Source of the DNA: Alistipes sp.
GTDB taxonomy: Bacteria > Bacteroidota > Bacteroidia > Bacteroidales > Rikenellaceae
DNA length: 31,373 nt
Assembly (NCBI GenBank): GCA_020026435.1
Contig: JAHHQK010000025.1
Coordinates: 1-31,373 of the forward strand
Direction: 5' to 3'
The notes beneath the pieces are model-generated. The model was not told the DNA's origin. It ran no database searches and saw only the letters and a program-made list of their open reading frames with translations. The position numbers and the translations under genes were made by a program. Positions 1 to 7,847 of the stretch are shown here, in pieces (the stretch's first letter is position 1; each line of letters starts with the position of its first letter).

Positions 1-235
1 CGACATCGACACGGCGCAGCGTGTCGCAGAAGACCGGATGGTGATACTTTACATAGCCCCAGACGCGGCAGAGCGTTTCGAGATTTCCGACGGCACGGGG
101 ATCCTTCAGATCCTCCGCCGTGAGGTTGAATCCGGAGGAGGCGGGGACAGGGACGGGAGGTTGCTGGGCCTGCATGACGGGTGTAACGCACAACAGACAA
201 AGCAGAATACAGGAAATACGAAATAATGGTCTCAT
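1..235 (-). CDS. S41-family peptidase, N-terminal part (runs off window)
   Basis: The reading frame starts with ATG at 235 and stays open to the window edge, giving about 78 residues. It opens with a signal peptide (charged start, hydrophobic core, then a likely signal peptidase I site near VMQAQQ), so the product is exported. Residues about 55-70 read LCRVWGYVKYHHP, a stretch I recall at the N-terminus of Bacteroidetes S41 (C-terminal-processing-type) serine peptidases. The catalytic Ser/Lys domain lies outside the window, so the family call rests on this motif alone. The start lies one base after the stop of the upstream gene fragment at 237-434, suggesting the two were once translated together. 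Confidence 0.65.
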   Translation of the reverse strand, partial: MRPLFRISCILLCLLCVTPVMQAQQPPVPVPASSGFNLTAEDLKDPRAVGNLETLCRVWGYVKYHHPVFCDTLRRVDV

Positions 236-236
236 T

Positions 237-434
237 TTACTTATTATTGTACAGGCAGATGTAATACAGCATGGTCATTGTGCTTAATCCAAAAACGGAT
301 ATACCTTCCAATAAATTGTATTCTTCATAATGTTTCCCATCCTTGGGGTTATACGACTTATAACCAATCTTTGAATTACTGAAATTGATAAAAGATTTAT
401 GTATAAAAAGTGTGTATTGATGATATTTATCAAA
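237..434 (-). pseudogene. Headless gene fragment upstream of the S41 peptidase
   Basis: An open frame of 65 codons has no plausible start codon and ends at a TAA (237-239) just one base before the ATG of the peptidase. The translation looks protein-like rather than random: a polar stretch containing YNPKDGKHYEEYNLLEGI is followed by a hydrophobic C-terminal segment (VFGLSTMTMLYYICLY). The likely reading is the C-terminal end of a small membrane-associated protein whose 5' part is lost. An in-frame stop lies at 435-437, and a transposase-like remnant begins about 20 bp beyond it, so insertion and decay could explain the loss. I do not recognise the family. A chance open frame is possible, though the tight junction argues against it. 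Confidence 0.4.
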
Positions 435-449
435 TTAAATGCGGCTAAA

Positions 450-532
450 CTTTTAATGGACAAATATCGTATGCACAACCTACAGGCAATATCGCAAAAT
501 CTCCAAACATCTGCAAGCAAGTCGCCGGTAAT
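450..532 (+). mobile_element. Decayed transposase 5'-end remnant, copy A
   Basis: From 471 the sequence reads MHNLQAI, then after a one-base shift ICKQVAGN. Together these match the N-terminus I associate with Bacteroidetes IS982-like transposases (MHNLYAIF...ICKQFAGN). The frame then hits a stop. The same DNA motif (CGTATGCACAACCT followed by a GCAATAT block) recurs at about 18095-18185. Only about 25 codons survive, with no DDE domain and no recognisable terminal inverted repeats, so this is a relic. IS family assignment is from memory; a short dispersed repeat of other origin is possible. Confidence 0.4.
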
Positions 533-681
533 TTATAGACGGGAGATTACTTCGTTCTCGTGTAATAGAACCCGGGAAAGGTTGGCCGCTCCTAAAGGAT
601 GTGGAGGCGAGGAGGCCTAAGAGGGTCGAAGAGTTCCTCGGAGAAGGTCGGAAGAGACCGGAGAAAGACCCGGAAAAACAG

Positions 682-712
682 AAGCCTTGTAAACGCTTTG
701 TTTACAAGGCTT
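682..712 (-). terminator. Intrinsic terminator, end of haem operon
   Basis: A perfect 13-bp stem (682-694 with 700-712, core AAGCCTTGTAAAC) encloses a 5-base loop. It lies about 60 bp past the stop of the leftward PepSY gene. Read leftward, the stem is followed by CTGTTTTTC. A T-run also follows on the + strand, so it could act in both directions. Confidence 0.8.
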
Positions 713-774
713 TTTGTTTTGGGGTTGTCTGCCTGAGAAAGCAAAAGACTGCCGGATTCGGGGCGGGTTGCATT

Positions 775-2268
775 TCAGTCCTGTCGGAGCTTGTTCCTGC
801 GCCGTAGCTTCCATCCGCTCCACAGGATCCACACAATGGCAAGTCCGGTGAAGAAGACAAACACATAGGTAGCGGCGGTGCCGATGTAGATTCGTCCGTT
901 ATGCACCTCCAGAGCAAGGTTCCAGAGCGACATGGGCAGCATGGCAAGGTATTCCGGCTGGGGAAGCGCGGCCGTTCCGTCGGAATACTCCACGGCAAAC
1001 GCTTCGTCGCCCAGGTCGGCACTGAAACCGGATATGGCTCTTTTGCCGAATGGTGGGCCGACCTCGCATTCGGGCGCTTCGCCCGTAAACCAGTCGGTGA
1101 CCGTGTCGTGAGCCCGGTCCCACACAAACAGGCCGCTGAAAGATCCGCAAAGCCATCGGCCCTGGGCGTCTTGCTGCCATACGTTCAACCCCATCACGCT
1201 GACAGGCGGCGTATGCTCCAGCTTTTGGGGAACGCCGTCAATCGATTTTAGGGTGTAGAAGCCCTCGGATGTGGATAGCAGCCACTCGCCGCAGGCCGCA
1301 TCGTAGCGTATCATGCGCAGTTTGTCGTTCCACGGATTGGGGCTGTCGAGGGAGCTGCCGGGCAGGGCGGGCGTGGTGCATGATGCGAGGGCTATCAGTA
1401 CGGGAGGGCGCAGGCTCCATCCTGTTGCGGCGATGAGCAGGGTCAGGACAAGGGTCATGCGCCCGATCTTGTCGTGCCACAACAGCGAAAGGCGGGTCCA
1501 GCGTGCCGCCGTGGTCGCAGTCCGGCCCTGGCTGCGTCTGCGCTGCATGTATTCGGGCAACAGCCAGCAGAGGATACCCGTCGCACAGAGCAGCATCAGA
1601 ATCACAGCTACGGCATCCATGACGAGTTTGCCCGGCAGGCCGAACAATTCGCCCGTGTGCAGCATCCACACCGTGCGGAACAGGGAGATTCGGCCCTCGT
1701 AGTCCGTTGGGGCCTGCAGCCGGATCTTCCGGAATCGGTCGCAGGATCGCTCCGCGACATAGAGGTGCGAACGCCCCAGCACCACCAGCGTATCTCCCCG
1801 GCAAGTCATGTCCGTAAGCATCTCGCCGTCGCCCTCGGGAAGCGAAACATGCTGCCAGCCGGCATTGATGTCGTGGCGGTAGAGTCCGAACGGGCTGAGC
1901 GCATAGAGGCGGCTGTCCGCCGTCTGGATTGCGGCGCGTATTTGTCGGCTGTCGGCGCCCTGGGGAAGCCCCGGGTTGAAGTCCGCAAATGCGGAGGCCG
2001 AAGAGTCCGTTTGCCAGAGGCCGCCCGTTCCGTAGACCAACACACGGCGCCCGCGGTCATTGTCCGTATAGGACAATGTGCCGCGCAGCAATCCGTTGTT
2101 CCAGCGTCTGTATTCGTAACGGGACGGCAGCCACTTGCGGCTGATGTCGATCTCCCGGACGGCTTCCCGATGGTTCAGGACGATGCCCGACAGGCAGAAC
2201 ATCATCAGGAAAAAGCTGAAGACAATACCCAGCCACTTATGATGTTTTCTCCAGGTTGCCCGTTTCAT
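775..2268 (-). CDS. PepSY-associated TM membrane protein (497 aa)
   Basis: A membrane protein of the PepSY-associated TM family, members of which accompany siderophore/haem uptake systems and include proposed periplasmic or inner-membrane iron reductases (PiuB/FpvG-like). I chose the start MKRATWRKHHKW at 2268. It gives the family's usual opening: basic residues, an HH pair, then the first membrane helix ending LSGIVLNHRE. A second helix follows LHTGELFGLPGKL, typical of the family, and further helices lie near residues 270-300 and at the C-terminus (FVFFTGLAIVWILWSGWKLRRR). The middle is a large extracytoplasmic region. The start overlaps the previous gene by 32 bp, pointing to translational coupling. 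It is the last gene of the haem operon; a terminator follows. A longer in-frame opening to 2517 is not convincing because it would lie entirely within the neighbour. Confidence 0.8.
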   Translation of the reverse strand: MKRATWRKHHKWLGIVFSFFLMMFCLSGIVLNHREAVREIDISRKWLPSRYEYRRWNNGLLRGTLSYTDNDRGRRVLVYGTGGLWQTDSSASAFADFNPGLPQGADSRQIRAAIQTADSRLYALSPFGLYRHDINAGWQHVSLPEGDGEMLTDMTCRGDTLVVLGRSHLYVAERSCDRFRKIRLQAPTDYEGRISLFRTVWMLHTGELFGLPGKLVMDAVAVILMLLCATGILCWLLPEYMQRRRSQGRTATTAARWTRLSLLWHDKIGRMTLVLTLLIAATGWSLRPPVLIALASCTTPALPGSSLDSPNPWNDKLRMIRYDAACGEWLLSTSEGFYTLKSIDGVPQKLEHTPPVSVMGLNVWQQDAQGRWLCGSFSGLFVWDRAHDTVTDWFTGEAPECEVGPPFGKRAISGFSADLGDEAFAVEYSDGTAALPQPEYLAMLPMSLWNLALEVHNGRIYIGTAATYVFVFFTGLAIVWILWSGWKLRRRNKLRQD

Positions 2269-3169
2269 GGCGATGCGTTCCGTTTCTTGCGTAATGGTTA
2301 TAGAGAAGACCGGATGCCGTAGCCAGAAAGGACAGGCCGATGATGACCAGCTGATCGATGTGCGCCAGGGGCGCCGACCACAAGCCTTCGAGCAGGTGGA
2401 TGCGGTCGAAGACCTCCACGGCGATCCAGAAAATGATGACCGTAGCGAAACCGTAGCGCAGGCTGATGCCCCAGGAGGCATAACGCAGCAGGCGGGCAAA
2501 CATGAACAGCGAGCCAATCAGTCCCAGCATCCCCACAAGCAGTGTGATCGGATGGTGGTCGCCCAGGAAGCGTTCGTCGTAGCAGAACATCAGGGTGAGG
2601 TAGCACGTCCACAGCATCGTCATCACTTCCATAAAGGCAACAATGCTGGTGTGCCGCGTCATTGGCCGCGCTGCGATCTCCTTCTTGTGCCTGCCGAAGA
2701 ACCGACGCTGCCACCAGTTCAGGAAGTTGCAGCCGTTGGCCGTGCAGAACAGGTACAGCAGCATCACCATAGCCCAGAAACCGAAGGTCGCCGGAAGGAT
2801 CAGGTACTCCGGGCGGCTGACGATCTCGCCGGTCACGGGATCGAGCTGCGCCCGGGTGCCGAAGCGTTCGGCATAATACATGAACAGAAAATCGATGGCT
2901 CCCATCCAGTAGAACATGCCGCCGAACAGGCCCAGCAGGCTCTGGCGGACGTCTCCCTTTACGAATACCCCCGCGACGACCAGTCCCAGACCGACCAGTC
3001 CCATGCCCATTCCGGCATAGAACTGCTCCACTCCCGTAGTCCCGTCCTTCAGCAGGCGCGCGAGGATATGTGTAAGGGGCATTGCCGCCAGAGTCACCGC
3101 AATGGACACTGTCGCCTTGACCCAGTGCACGGGTTTTCCGGTTGTCTTCCGGTTTCCTATCCTCTTCAT
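2237..3169 (-). CDS. Multi-pass membrane protein, tandem paralogue B (310 aa)
   Basis: An integral membrane protein with roughly eight hydrophobic segments, clearly paralogous to the preceding gene (3166-4047). They share long blocks such as VTGEIVSRPEYLILPA, NGCNF-NWWQR, EIAARPMTRHTSIV and LMFCYD. Histidines H34, H173, H206 and H270 align with histidines in the paralogue. I do not recognise the family; similar genes are, from memory, found with HmuY/HmuR in Bacteroidales. The start at 3169 overlaps the previous stop in ATGA, and the 3' end overlaps the PepSY start by 32 bp, so it belongs to one tightly coupled operon. A role in haem or iron handling across the inner membrane is inferred from context only. 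An open frame extends upstream, but the ATGA junction favours this start. Confidence 0.75.
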   Translation of the reverse strand: MKRIGNRKTTGKPVHWVKATVSIAVTLAAMPLTHILARLLKDGTTGVEQFYAGMGMGLVGLGLVVAGVFVKGDVRQSLLGLFGGMFYWMGAIDFLFMYYAERFGTRAQLDPVTGEIVSRPEYLILPATFGFWAMVMLLYLFCTANGCNFLNWWQRRFFGRHKKEIAARPMTRHTSIVAFMEVMTMLWTCYLTLMFCYDERFLGDHHPITLLVGMLGLIGSLFMFARLLRYASWGISLRYGFATVIIFWIAVEVFDRIHLLEGLWSAPLAHIDQLVIIGLSFLATASGLLYNHYARNGTHRHETGNLEKTS

Positions 3170-4047
3170 TCGGATACAACCGTTTTCTTCCTGGCCGCCA
3201 CATACCAGAGATAGAAGGCCAATATCACAAACACCATCAGGATGATTCCCATCTCCGCAACGTGGTTGAGCGGGTCTGTCCATATTTCGCTGAAGAGGTC
3301 CATGCGGCCCAGAATCTCCACCGGAGTCCAGAAAACAATGACCGTAGCGATGGACATGCGGATATTGGGCCCCCACGAAGCGATGCGCAGCTGCTTGGCG
3401 AAGATGAAGAACGAGCCGATCAGGCAGCCCAGGCCCACAAACGCCGTCACGAGATGATTCTCGCCCAGGAATACATCGTCGTAGCAGAACATCAGCAGCA
3501 GGTAGGAAGCCCACAGAATCATCATCAGCTCCATGAAGGTGACGATGCTCGTATGGCGTGTCATGGGGCGTGCGGCGATCTCGTGCTTCCGCCCCCGGAA
3601 CAGCAGACGCTGCCACCAGTTGATGAAGTTGCAGCCGTTGCGCGTGCTGAACAGATACATCACCATCACCATCATCCAGAATCCGAAGGAGGCCGGAAGG
3701 ATCAGGTACTCGGGGCGGGTCACGATCTCGCCCGTCGCGGGGTCGAGTTCCGGCTGTGTGCCGAAGCGGTTGGCAAAATACATAAACAGGAATTCAACCC
3801 ATCCGGTCCAGAAGAGCAGGCCGCCGAACAGCCCCCACAGGGTCTGGCGCGTATCTCCCTTGGCAAAGACGCCCGCAATGACCATCAGCATACCGACGGC
3901 CCCCATGGCAAATGCGGAATAATGCAGCGTGGTCTCGTCCATAAAATGTTCCATCAGGATCATCACGGCATGACCGAGCGGCATGGTAAACAGGACCATC
4001 AGAAATGAAGCGGAGGCTTTCCACCAGTATCTTTTTGCTTTTTCCAT
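3166..4047 (-). CDS. Multi-pass membrane protein, tandem paralogue A (293 aa)
   Basis: An integral membrane protein with about eight hydrophobic segments beginning near residue 12. It is a paralogue of the next gene in the operon (2237-3169), and a conserved loop PATGEIVTRPEYLILPAS and the motif AARPMTRHTSIV mark the pair. Four histidines (H26 at the end of the first helix, H165, H198, H262) align with histidines in the other copy and sit at or near predicted helix ends. Paired histidines in helices could ligate haem b, but this is speculation. It begins 10 bp after the HmuY gene stop and shares an ATGA junction with the following gene. Function unknown; haem/iron transport or redox is suggested only by its neighbours. 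Confidence 0.75.
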   Translation of the reverse strand: MEKAKRYWWKASASFLMVLFTMPLGHAVMILMEHFMDETTLHYSAFAMGAVGMLMVIAGVFAKGDTRQTLWGLFGGLLFWTGWVEFLFMYFANRFGTQPELDPATGEIVTRPEYLILPASFGFWMMVMVMYLFSTRNGCNFINWWQRLLFRGRKHEIAARPMTRHTSIVTFMELMMILWASYLLLMFCYDDVFLGENHLVTAFVGLGCLIGSFFIFAKQLRIASWGPNIRMSIATVIVFWTPVEILGRMDLFSEIWTDPLNHVAEMGIILMVFVILAFYLWYVAARKKTVVSE

Positions 4048-4057
4048 ATCTTTTTTC

Positions 4058-4768
4058 TTATTTCAATTCGTCGCAATAATAGCTGATTCTTCCGCCTTCG
4101 TCACCAATCTCCACGTTGGCGTTGTACCAGCTGATAATCTGTATTTTAAAGTAGCGTTTCCCGTCGGCCGTACGCACCACATAGGTGTGTAACGACGGAG
4201 TATATACGGGAGGTGGTCCGGCAAACGTCATCGCCTTGGCCAGCAGCGGATTGGCATTCGTTTTGGTCCTTTGCGGTCCGTTGTTCGGGTCGAACCAGGG
4301 GTTGGAATTAAAATCCAGTCCGTTTTCCACCAGATAGTGGTTCCAGTCGTTCTGAGACATGGTCACGCTGACCTCGCCATTGTCAACCGTCCACTCCAGA
4401 TCCGTCGGCAACTGAGCAACGCTCGTCCATTTGTCGTATGCGCCGTATCCCAGGTCGGCGGCGCCTCCACGACCTATTCCGCTCGTTCCGCTGTTGGTTC
4501 GCAGCACATAGCCGCAGAAGGCCAGATCCCAGTCCGTGCGGTTGAACTGTTTGCCTTCCTGGATATCCATATTCACCTTCTGGGCATTGAACATCTGCCC
4601 GGTGCGCAGGTTGAAATAGATCCAGTCGTTCGTCACTCCGGTGGAATAGCCCGACTTGCGCGGCAGGGTCTTCCCGGTGAAAGGCCGTATGTCGTCATAG
4701 TCCACACACGAGGACAGGAGCAGGCAACCCAACACCAAAGTTATTGTTTTTATGTCAAAACCTTTCAT
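4058..4768 (-). CDS. hmuY: HmuY-type haem-binding lipoprotein (236 aa)
   Basis: A surface or periplasmic lipoprotein of the HmuY family, which captures haem and passes it to the partner TonB receptor. The signal peptide ends in LLLSSC (Cys21), followed by acidic VDYDD. Family-typical stretches are NRTDWDLAFCGYVLRTNSG, a Gly-rich loop, and the C-terminal KRYFKIQIISWYNA block followed by acidic, Gly-rich residues. In P. gingivalis HmuY two histidines bind haem; I cannot assign the ligands here. Its ATG overlaps the hmuR stop in ATGA, so receptor and haemophore are coupled. The usual order in P. gingivalis (hmuY before hmuR, then hmuSTUV) differs, and no CobN-like hmuS or ABC genes are visible. 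Confidence 0.85.
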   Translation of the reverse strand: MKGFDIKTITLVLGCLLLSSCVDYDDIRPFTGKTLPRKSGYSTGVTNDWIYFNLRTGQMFNAQKVNMDIQEGKQFNRTDWDLAFCGYVLRTNSGTSGIGRGGAADLGYGAYDKWTSVAQLPTDLEWTVDNGEVSVTMSQNDWNHYLVENGLDFNSNPWFDPNNGPQRTKTNANPLLAKAMTFAGPPPVYTPSLHTYVVRTADGKRYFKIQIISWYNANVEIGDEGGRISYYCDELK

Positions 4769-7125
4769 TTCCGTTTCTTCAAAGCGTTAATCACATCGTC
4801 AAGCATGAACTCCAGCTGCACCCACCCGTTGATTCCGGCAGTGGCCGGGACGTTGAACATGGTAATGCCTGACCCGAGGGTTTTCGGCACGTAGTTGAAC
4901 AGGTTGTCCAGCCCGAAGGTCAGCTTCACCTTGTTCCAGAACGTCTGCGACACGGACAGGTTGCACAGCACATAAGAAGGCAGGTCGCAGCGGAAATAGG
5001 CGTCATAGCTCTTGCTGTCCTCTTCCACGAACACGCGATCCTGCACGTCGAACTTCTTGCCTCCCATATAGGAGGCGCTGAACACCGCGTTCAGCCGGTA
5101 GTTCTTCCGCGTGAACTTGTAGTCCAGGCTGGCGGTGGCGGCATGGGGAGAAGTGGTGTTGACCTGCACGCCCTGGTTCTTGCTCACATCGACAAAACTG
5201 TAGGTTCCATTCAGCGTCAGGCAGTCCAGCGCACGCCAGCGCAACAGGGCTTCGACTCCCAGCAGGCGTTGCCTGTTCAGGTTGGTGTACTCGAAGTTGT
5301 ACTGCATGTCGTAGACGCGCCACACGCCCTCGATCTTGTCGCGGAAATAGTTGCCGTAGGCCGTGGCGGACACGAACAGGCGGTCGTTGCTATACTCCGC
5401 ACCGAGCGAAAAGTAATTGTTCTTCTCCGGCTGCATATTCTCGTTGCCGCGGATCATGAACATCCCCAGGTGGTCCCAATTGAAGAAGAGTTCCTTGATG
5501 CTCGGCGAGCGGTAGCCCATCGAATAGTTGGCGCGGAGGCTCCAATGCTCGTCGGGCGAATACTTGGCGGCCACCTTGGGCATCGCCATGAATCCGAAAG
5601 CCCGCGAAAAGTTGGTGCGGATTCCGGCAGAGACCATCCATCGGGGATTGATGGTCCATTCGTCCTGAAGAAAATACTCCGTCTCTTTCAAGGCTCGGGT
5701 TTTCAGGTCGTGGTTGGCATTGCCCGAGAAACGGTCGCTGGTCAGTTCGTCCGACGTGTGTTCGATGCCGAAAATCAGGCTGTGGCCGTCGAAATAGTCG
5801 CTTGTAATGGTCAGGCGGGGCTGCCAGATGCTGCTCTCGTAATCCTTTCGGCGGGTGTTGATGCGTTCGTGGCGCTTGTAGCGGTTGTAGAAGTCGGAAT
5901 GAAAGCTTCCGGTCACGCTGAACCAGTCCTTTACGCGGTAAGTCACCTTGGCTCCGGCATTCCATTCGTTCGCCTGGCTGAAGGTCATGTCCTGTATCAG
6001 GTCGTAGGTGTTCATAAAGAACCCTCCGCCATAGATCAGCACGGACAAGCCCGGCAGCGGGTCGTAATACACCTTCTGCGACATCGTGATGTGCTCCTTG
6101 CCCTCGATGCCCATCGGCGGGCGGGCTGCGGCACTGATCACCGTAATGTCATGGGGCAAAAAGGGGTTGGCCTCCTGCGTGTAGACCTTCTTGTCGTTCT
6201 CGGCCTGATACATGTAGAAGGCGTCGGTGGAACTGTACCATACGTCGGTCTGCGAGGTTACCTTGCCCGCATTGAAGCCCGCGGAAACCCAGCCTTGCAG
6301 GTTGGGACGGTCGGCATTCTGCTCGAACATGTACAGGAAGTCGCTTGGCTGCGGATTCTTGTAGTTGCGTTCGTTCATCTGCCCGTAGCGCACTCCGGCG
6401 TCGATCGACAGCGGTTTGAACGTCTTTTTGGTGATCAGGTTGATGACAGCTCCCGCCGCGCGGCTTCCGTAGAGGGTGGAGCTGGCGCCCTTCACGATCT
6501 CGATGCGGTCGATGGCGTGGAGGTTGAAGCGTTCATAATCCAGGTTGCCCGCCATGTCGCCCGTCATGCGTTCGCCGTCCATCAGAAACAGCACGTGGCG
6601 GGCATCCAGTCCCTGCATCGAGATTTCGTTGCCGAAGCCCACTTTCTGGATGTTCAGTCCGGGGGTCTCCTGCTGGAGCGCCTGCTGCAGATTGGCATAT
6701 CCGGCATCAACCAGCTGCTTGCCGCCCAAGACCTGCGTGGTGATGGGGGAAAGTTTGAGGGGACGGGCCGAGCGTGAACCCGTCACGACCACTTCGTTCA
6801 GACCCAACGCATCCTCTTCCATATAGACGGTCTTTTCTGTTTCGGAAGCTCCTACCTTTCCTGTCTGCGGCACAAAACTGATGTATGTCACCTTATAGTA
6901 GCAACTGCCTTTCGCGGCGAGTTCCAGCACGGCCTGTCCGTCCAAATTCGTGATGGCGTGCATCGCGTTCCTCAGTTCCGGATTGTCGGCATAGGTCACA
7001 TTGGCGGCTATAACCGGCAGCTCCGTCCCTTTCTCCAGCACCGTCAATCTGAAGATCTGCTGGGCTGCAGCATCCATACAGACACATAGGGCCAGCAGCA
7101 GTATGAGGAGTTTAATTTGTTTCAT
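4765..7125 (-). CDS. hmuR: HmuR-type TonB-dependent outer-membrane receptor (786 aa)
   Basis: An outer-membrane, TonB-energised receptor, probably for haem given the HmuY gene joined to it. Signal peptide residues 1-22 end in DAAAQQ. A carboxypeptidase-regulatory-like domain (about 24-105) is followed by a TonB-box/plug region from about 112 (ALGLNEVVVTGSRSARP) with the plug motif MQGLDARHVLFLMDGERM and GASSTLYGSRAAGAVINLIT. The 22-strand barrel fills the rest and ends with a family-like NLFNYV...LEFMLDDV segment. Length is normal. It overlaps hmuY by four bases. An 80-bp gap separates it from the upstream lipoprotein gene and holds a hairpin with a T-rich tail (7153-7179) that could set its expression relative to that gene. 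Substrate haem is inferred from context. Confidence 0.85.
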   Translation of the reverse strand: MKQIKLLILLLALCVCMDAAAQQIFRLTVLEKGTELPVIAANVTYADNPELRNAMHAITNLDGQAVLELAAKGSCYYKVTYISFVPQTGKVGASETEKTVYMEEDALGLNEVVVTGSRSARPLKLSPITTQVLGGKQLVDAGYANLQQALQQETPGLNIQKVGFGNEISMQGLDARHVLFLMDGERMTGDMAGNLDYERFNLHAIDRIEIVKGASSTLYGSRAAGAVINLITKKTFKPLSIDAGVRYGQMNERNYKNPQPSDFLYMFEQNADRPNLQGWVSAGFNAGKVTSQTDVWYSSTDAFYMYQAENDKKVYTQEANPFLPHDITVISAAARPPMGIEGKEHITMSQKVYYDPLPGLSVLIYGGGFFMNTYDLIQDMTFSQANEWNAGAKVTYRVKDWFSVTGSFHSDFYNRYKRHERINTRRKDYESSIWQPRLTITSDYFDGHSLIFGIEHTSDELTSDRFSGNANHDLKTRALKETEYFLQDEWTINPRWMVSAGIRTNFSRAFGFMAMPKVAAKYSPDEHWSLRANYSMGYRSPSIKELFFNWDHLGMFMIRGNENMQPEKNNYFSLGAEYSNDRLFVSATAYGNYFRDKIEGVWRVYDMQYNFEYTNLNRQRLLGVEALLRWRALDCLTLNGTYSFVDVSKNQGVQVNTTSPHAATASLDYKFTRKNYRLNAVFSASYMGGKKFDVQDRVFVEEDSKSYDAYFRCDLPSYVLCNLSVSQTFWNKVKLTFGLDNLFNYVPKTLGSGITMFNVPATAGINGWVQLEFMLDDVINALKKRK

Positions 7126-7152
7126 CTATCGGTTCTTTATAACATTAAAAGA

Positions 7153-7179
7153 AAGGGCACGTTCTGTCCTTGTGCCCTT
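7153..7179 (-). terminator. Intergenic hairpin/attenuator upstream of hmuR
   Basis: An 8-bp perfect stem (AAGGGCAC at 7153-7160 with 7172-7179) with an 11-base loop lies in the 80-bp gap between the lipoprotein gene and hmuR. Read leftward, it is followed by TCTTTTAATG. This is a modest terminator or processing hairpin. It may lower or uncouple readthrough into hmuR, but the T-run is interrupted. Confidence 0.45.
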
Positions 7180-7205
7180 CCTTCGACAATTCCAAATGGC
7201 CCTGT

Positions 7206-7847
7206 TTAATTCTTCCCCTGCTCTTTCTTCGCTTCTTCGAGGTCTTTCTCATACTGTGCGAATTCTTCGTCGAAGCGGCTAATGCGCGTCTTGTCGATGG
7301 TCTGGAGGAAGGTTTCGATACGCACGTTCATCATGTTATAGTCTATGATGAACTCCACTTGCTTGGTGTTCACGTTCAGGAAGCCGGTAACACTGGCTCC
7401 GCTTCCCCCCTTGTCACCCTTGGCATTGCTACGGCCGATGGTCACTTTGCCGTCCGTGCCCACAAATTTAACCCAGCCATTACCGGGATACTCGTCCTGT
7501 TCCCAATTATTGAGATTCGTGAATTTGGTGGTGCTGCGGAAAGTGATGCCGAAGGGCATGGCTCCCACGGTGAAGTTGTTTAGATTGAGGATCATGCCTC
7601 CGTCCTCATTCCACTCGAACTTGAACTTGGTGGGACAACCTCTTTCGAGCAGGGTCTTGTCCACGCCGTTCATGGTTGTGCGGGTGGAAAGCACGATTTC
7701 TTCATTGAGTATTTCCTTGGCCTTGGCCAGATATCCTTGAGTCCGAGGATCACCCTGCTTGGAGTCATTGCTTTCGCACGATGTCAGCCCTGCAACGGCC
7801 ATGAAAAGGAGCATTATATATGTGTAGATTTTCAATTTGTTATTCAT
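7206..7847 (-). CDS. Bacteroidales lipoprotein, first gene of haem operon (213 aa; DUF4903-like?)
   Basis: A lipoprotein with signal peptide ending LTSC (Cys24), followed by ESNDSKQGD. The central part reads as alternating beta strands (LNLNNFTVGAMPFGITFRSTTKF, GWVKFVGTDGKVTI, ASVTGFLNVNTKQVEFIIDY). The C-terminus (from about 180) is a charged helix rich in Glu/Lys ending KKEQGKN. It resembles lipoproteins I remember as DUF4903 next to HmuY systems, but I am not sure. It is the most upstream gene of the leftward haem cluster, 80 bp before hmuR and separated from it by a hairpin. A role as an accessory surface or periplasmic haem protein is inferred from position only. Confidence 0.7.
   Translation of the reverse strand: MNNKLKIYTYIMLLFMAVAGLTSCESNDSKQGDPRTQGYLAKAKEILNEEIVLSTRTTMNGVDKTLLERGCPTKFKFEWNEDGGMILNLNNFTVGAMPFGITFRSTTKFTNLNNWEQDEYPGNGWVKFVGTDGKVTIGRSNAKGDKGGSGASVTGFLNVNTKQVEFIIDYNMMNVRIETFLQTIDKTRISRFDEEFAQYEKDLEEAKKEQGKN

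Noticed and set aside
1474..2322. Long + strand frames opposite the PepSY and membrane protein genes
   Set aside because: Antisense shadows; low-complexity translations with many Arg, His and Gln, and no domain or signal peptide.
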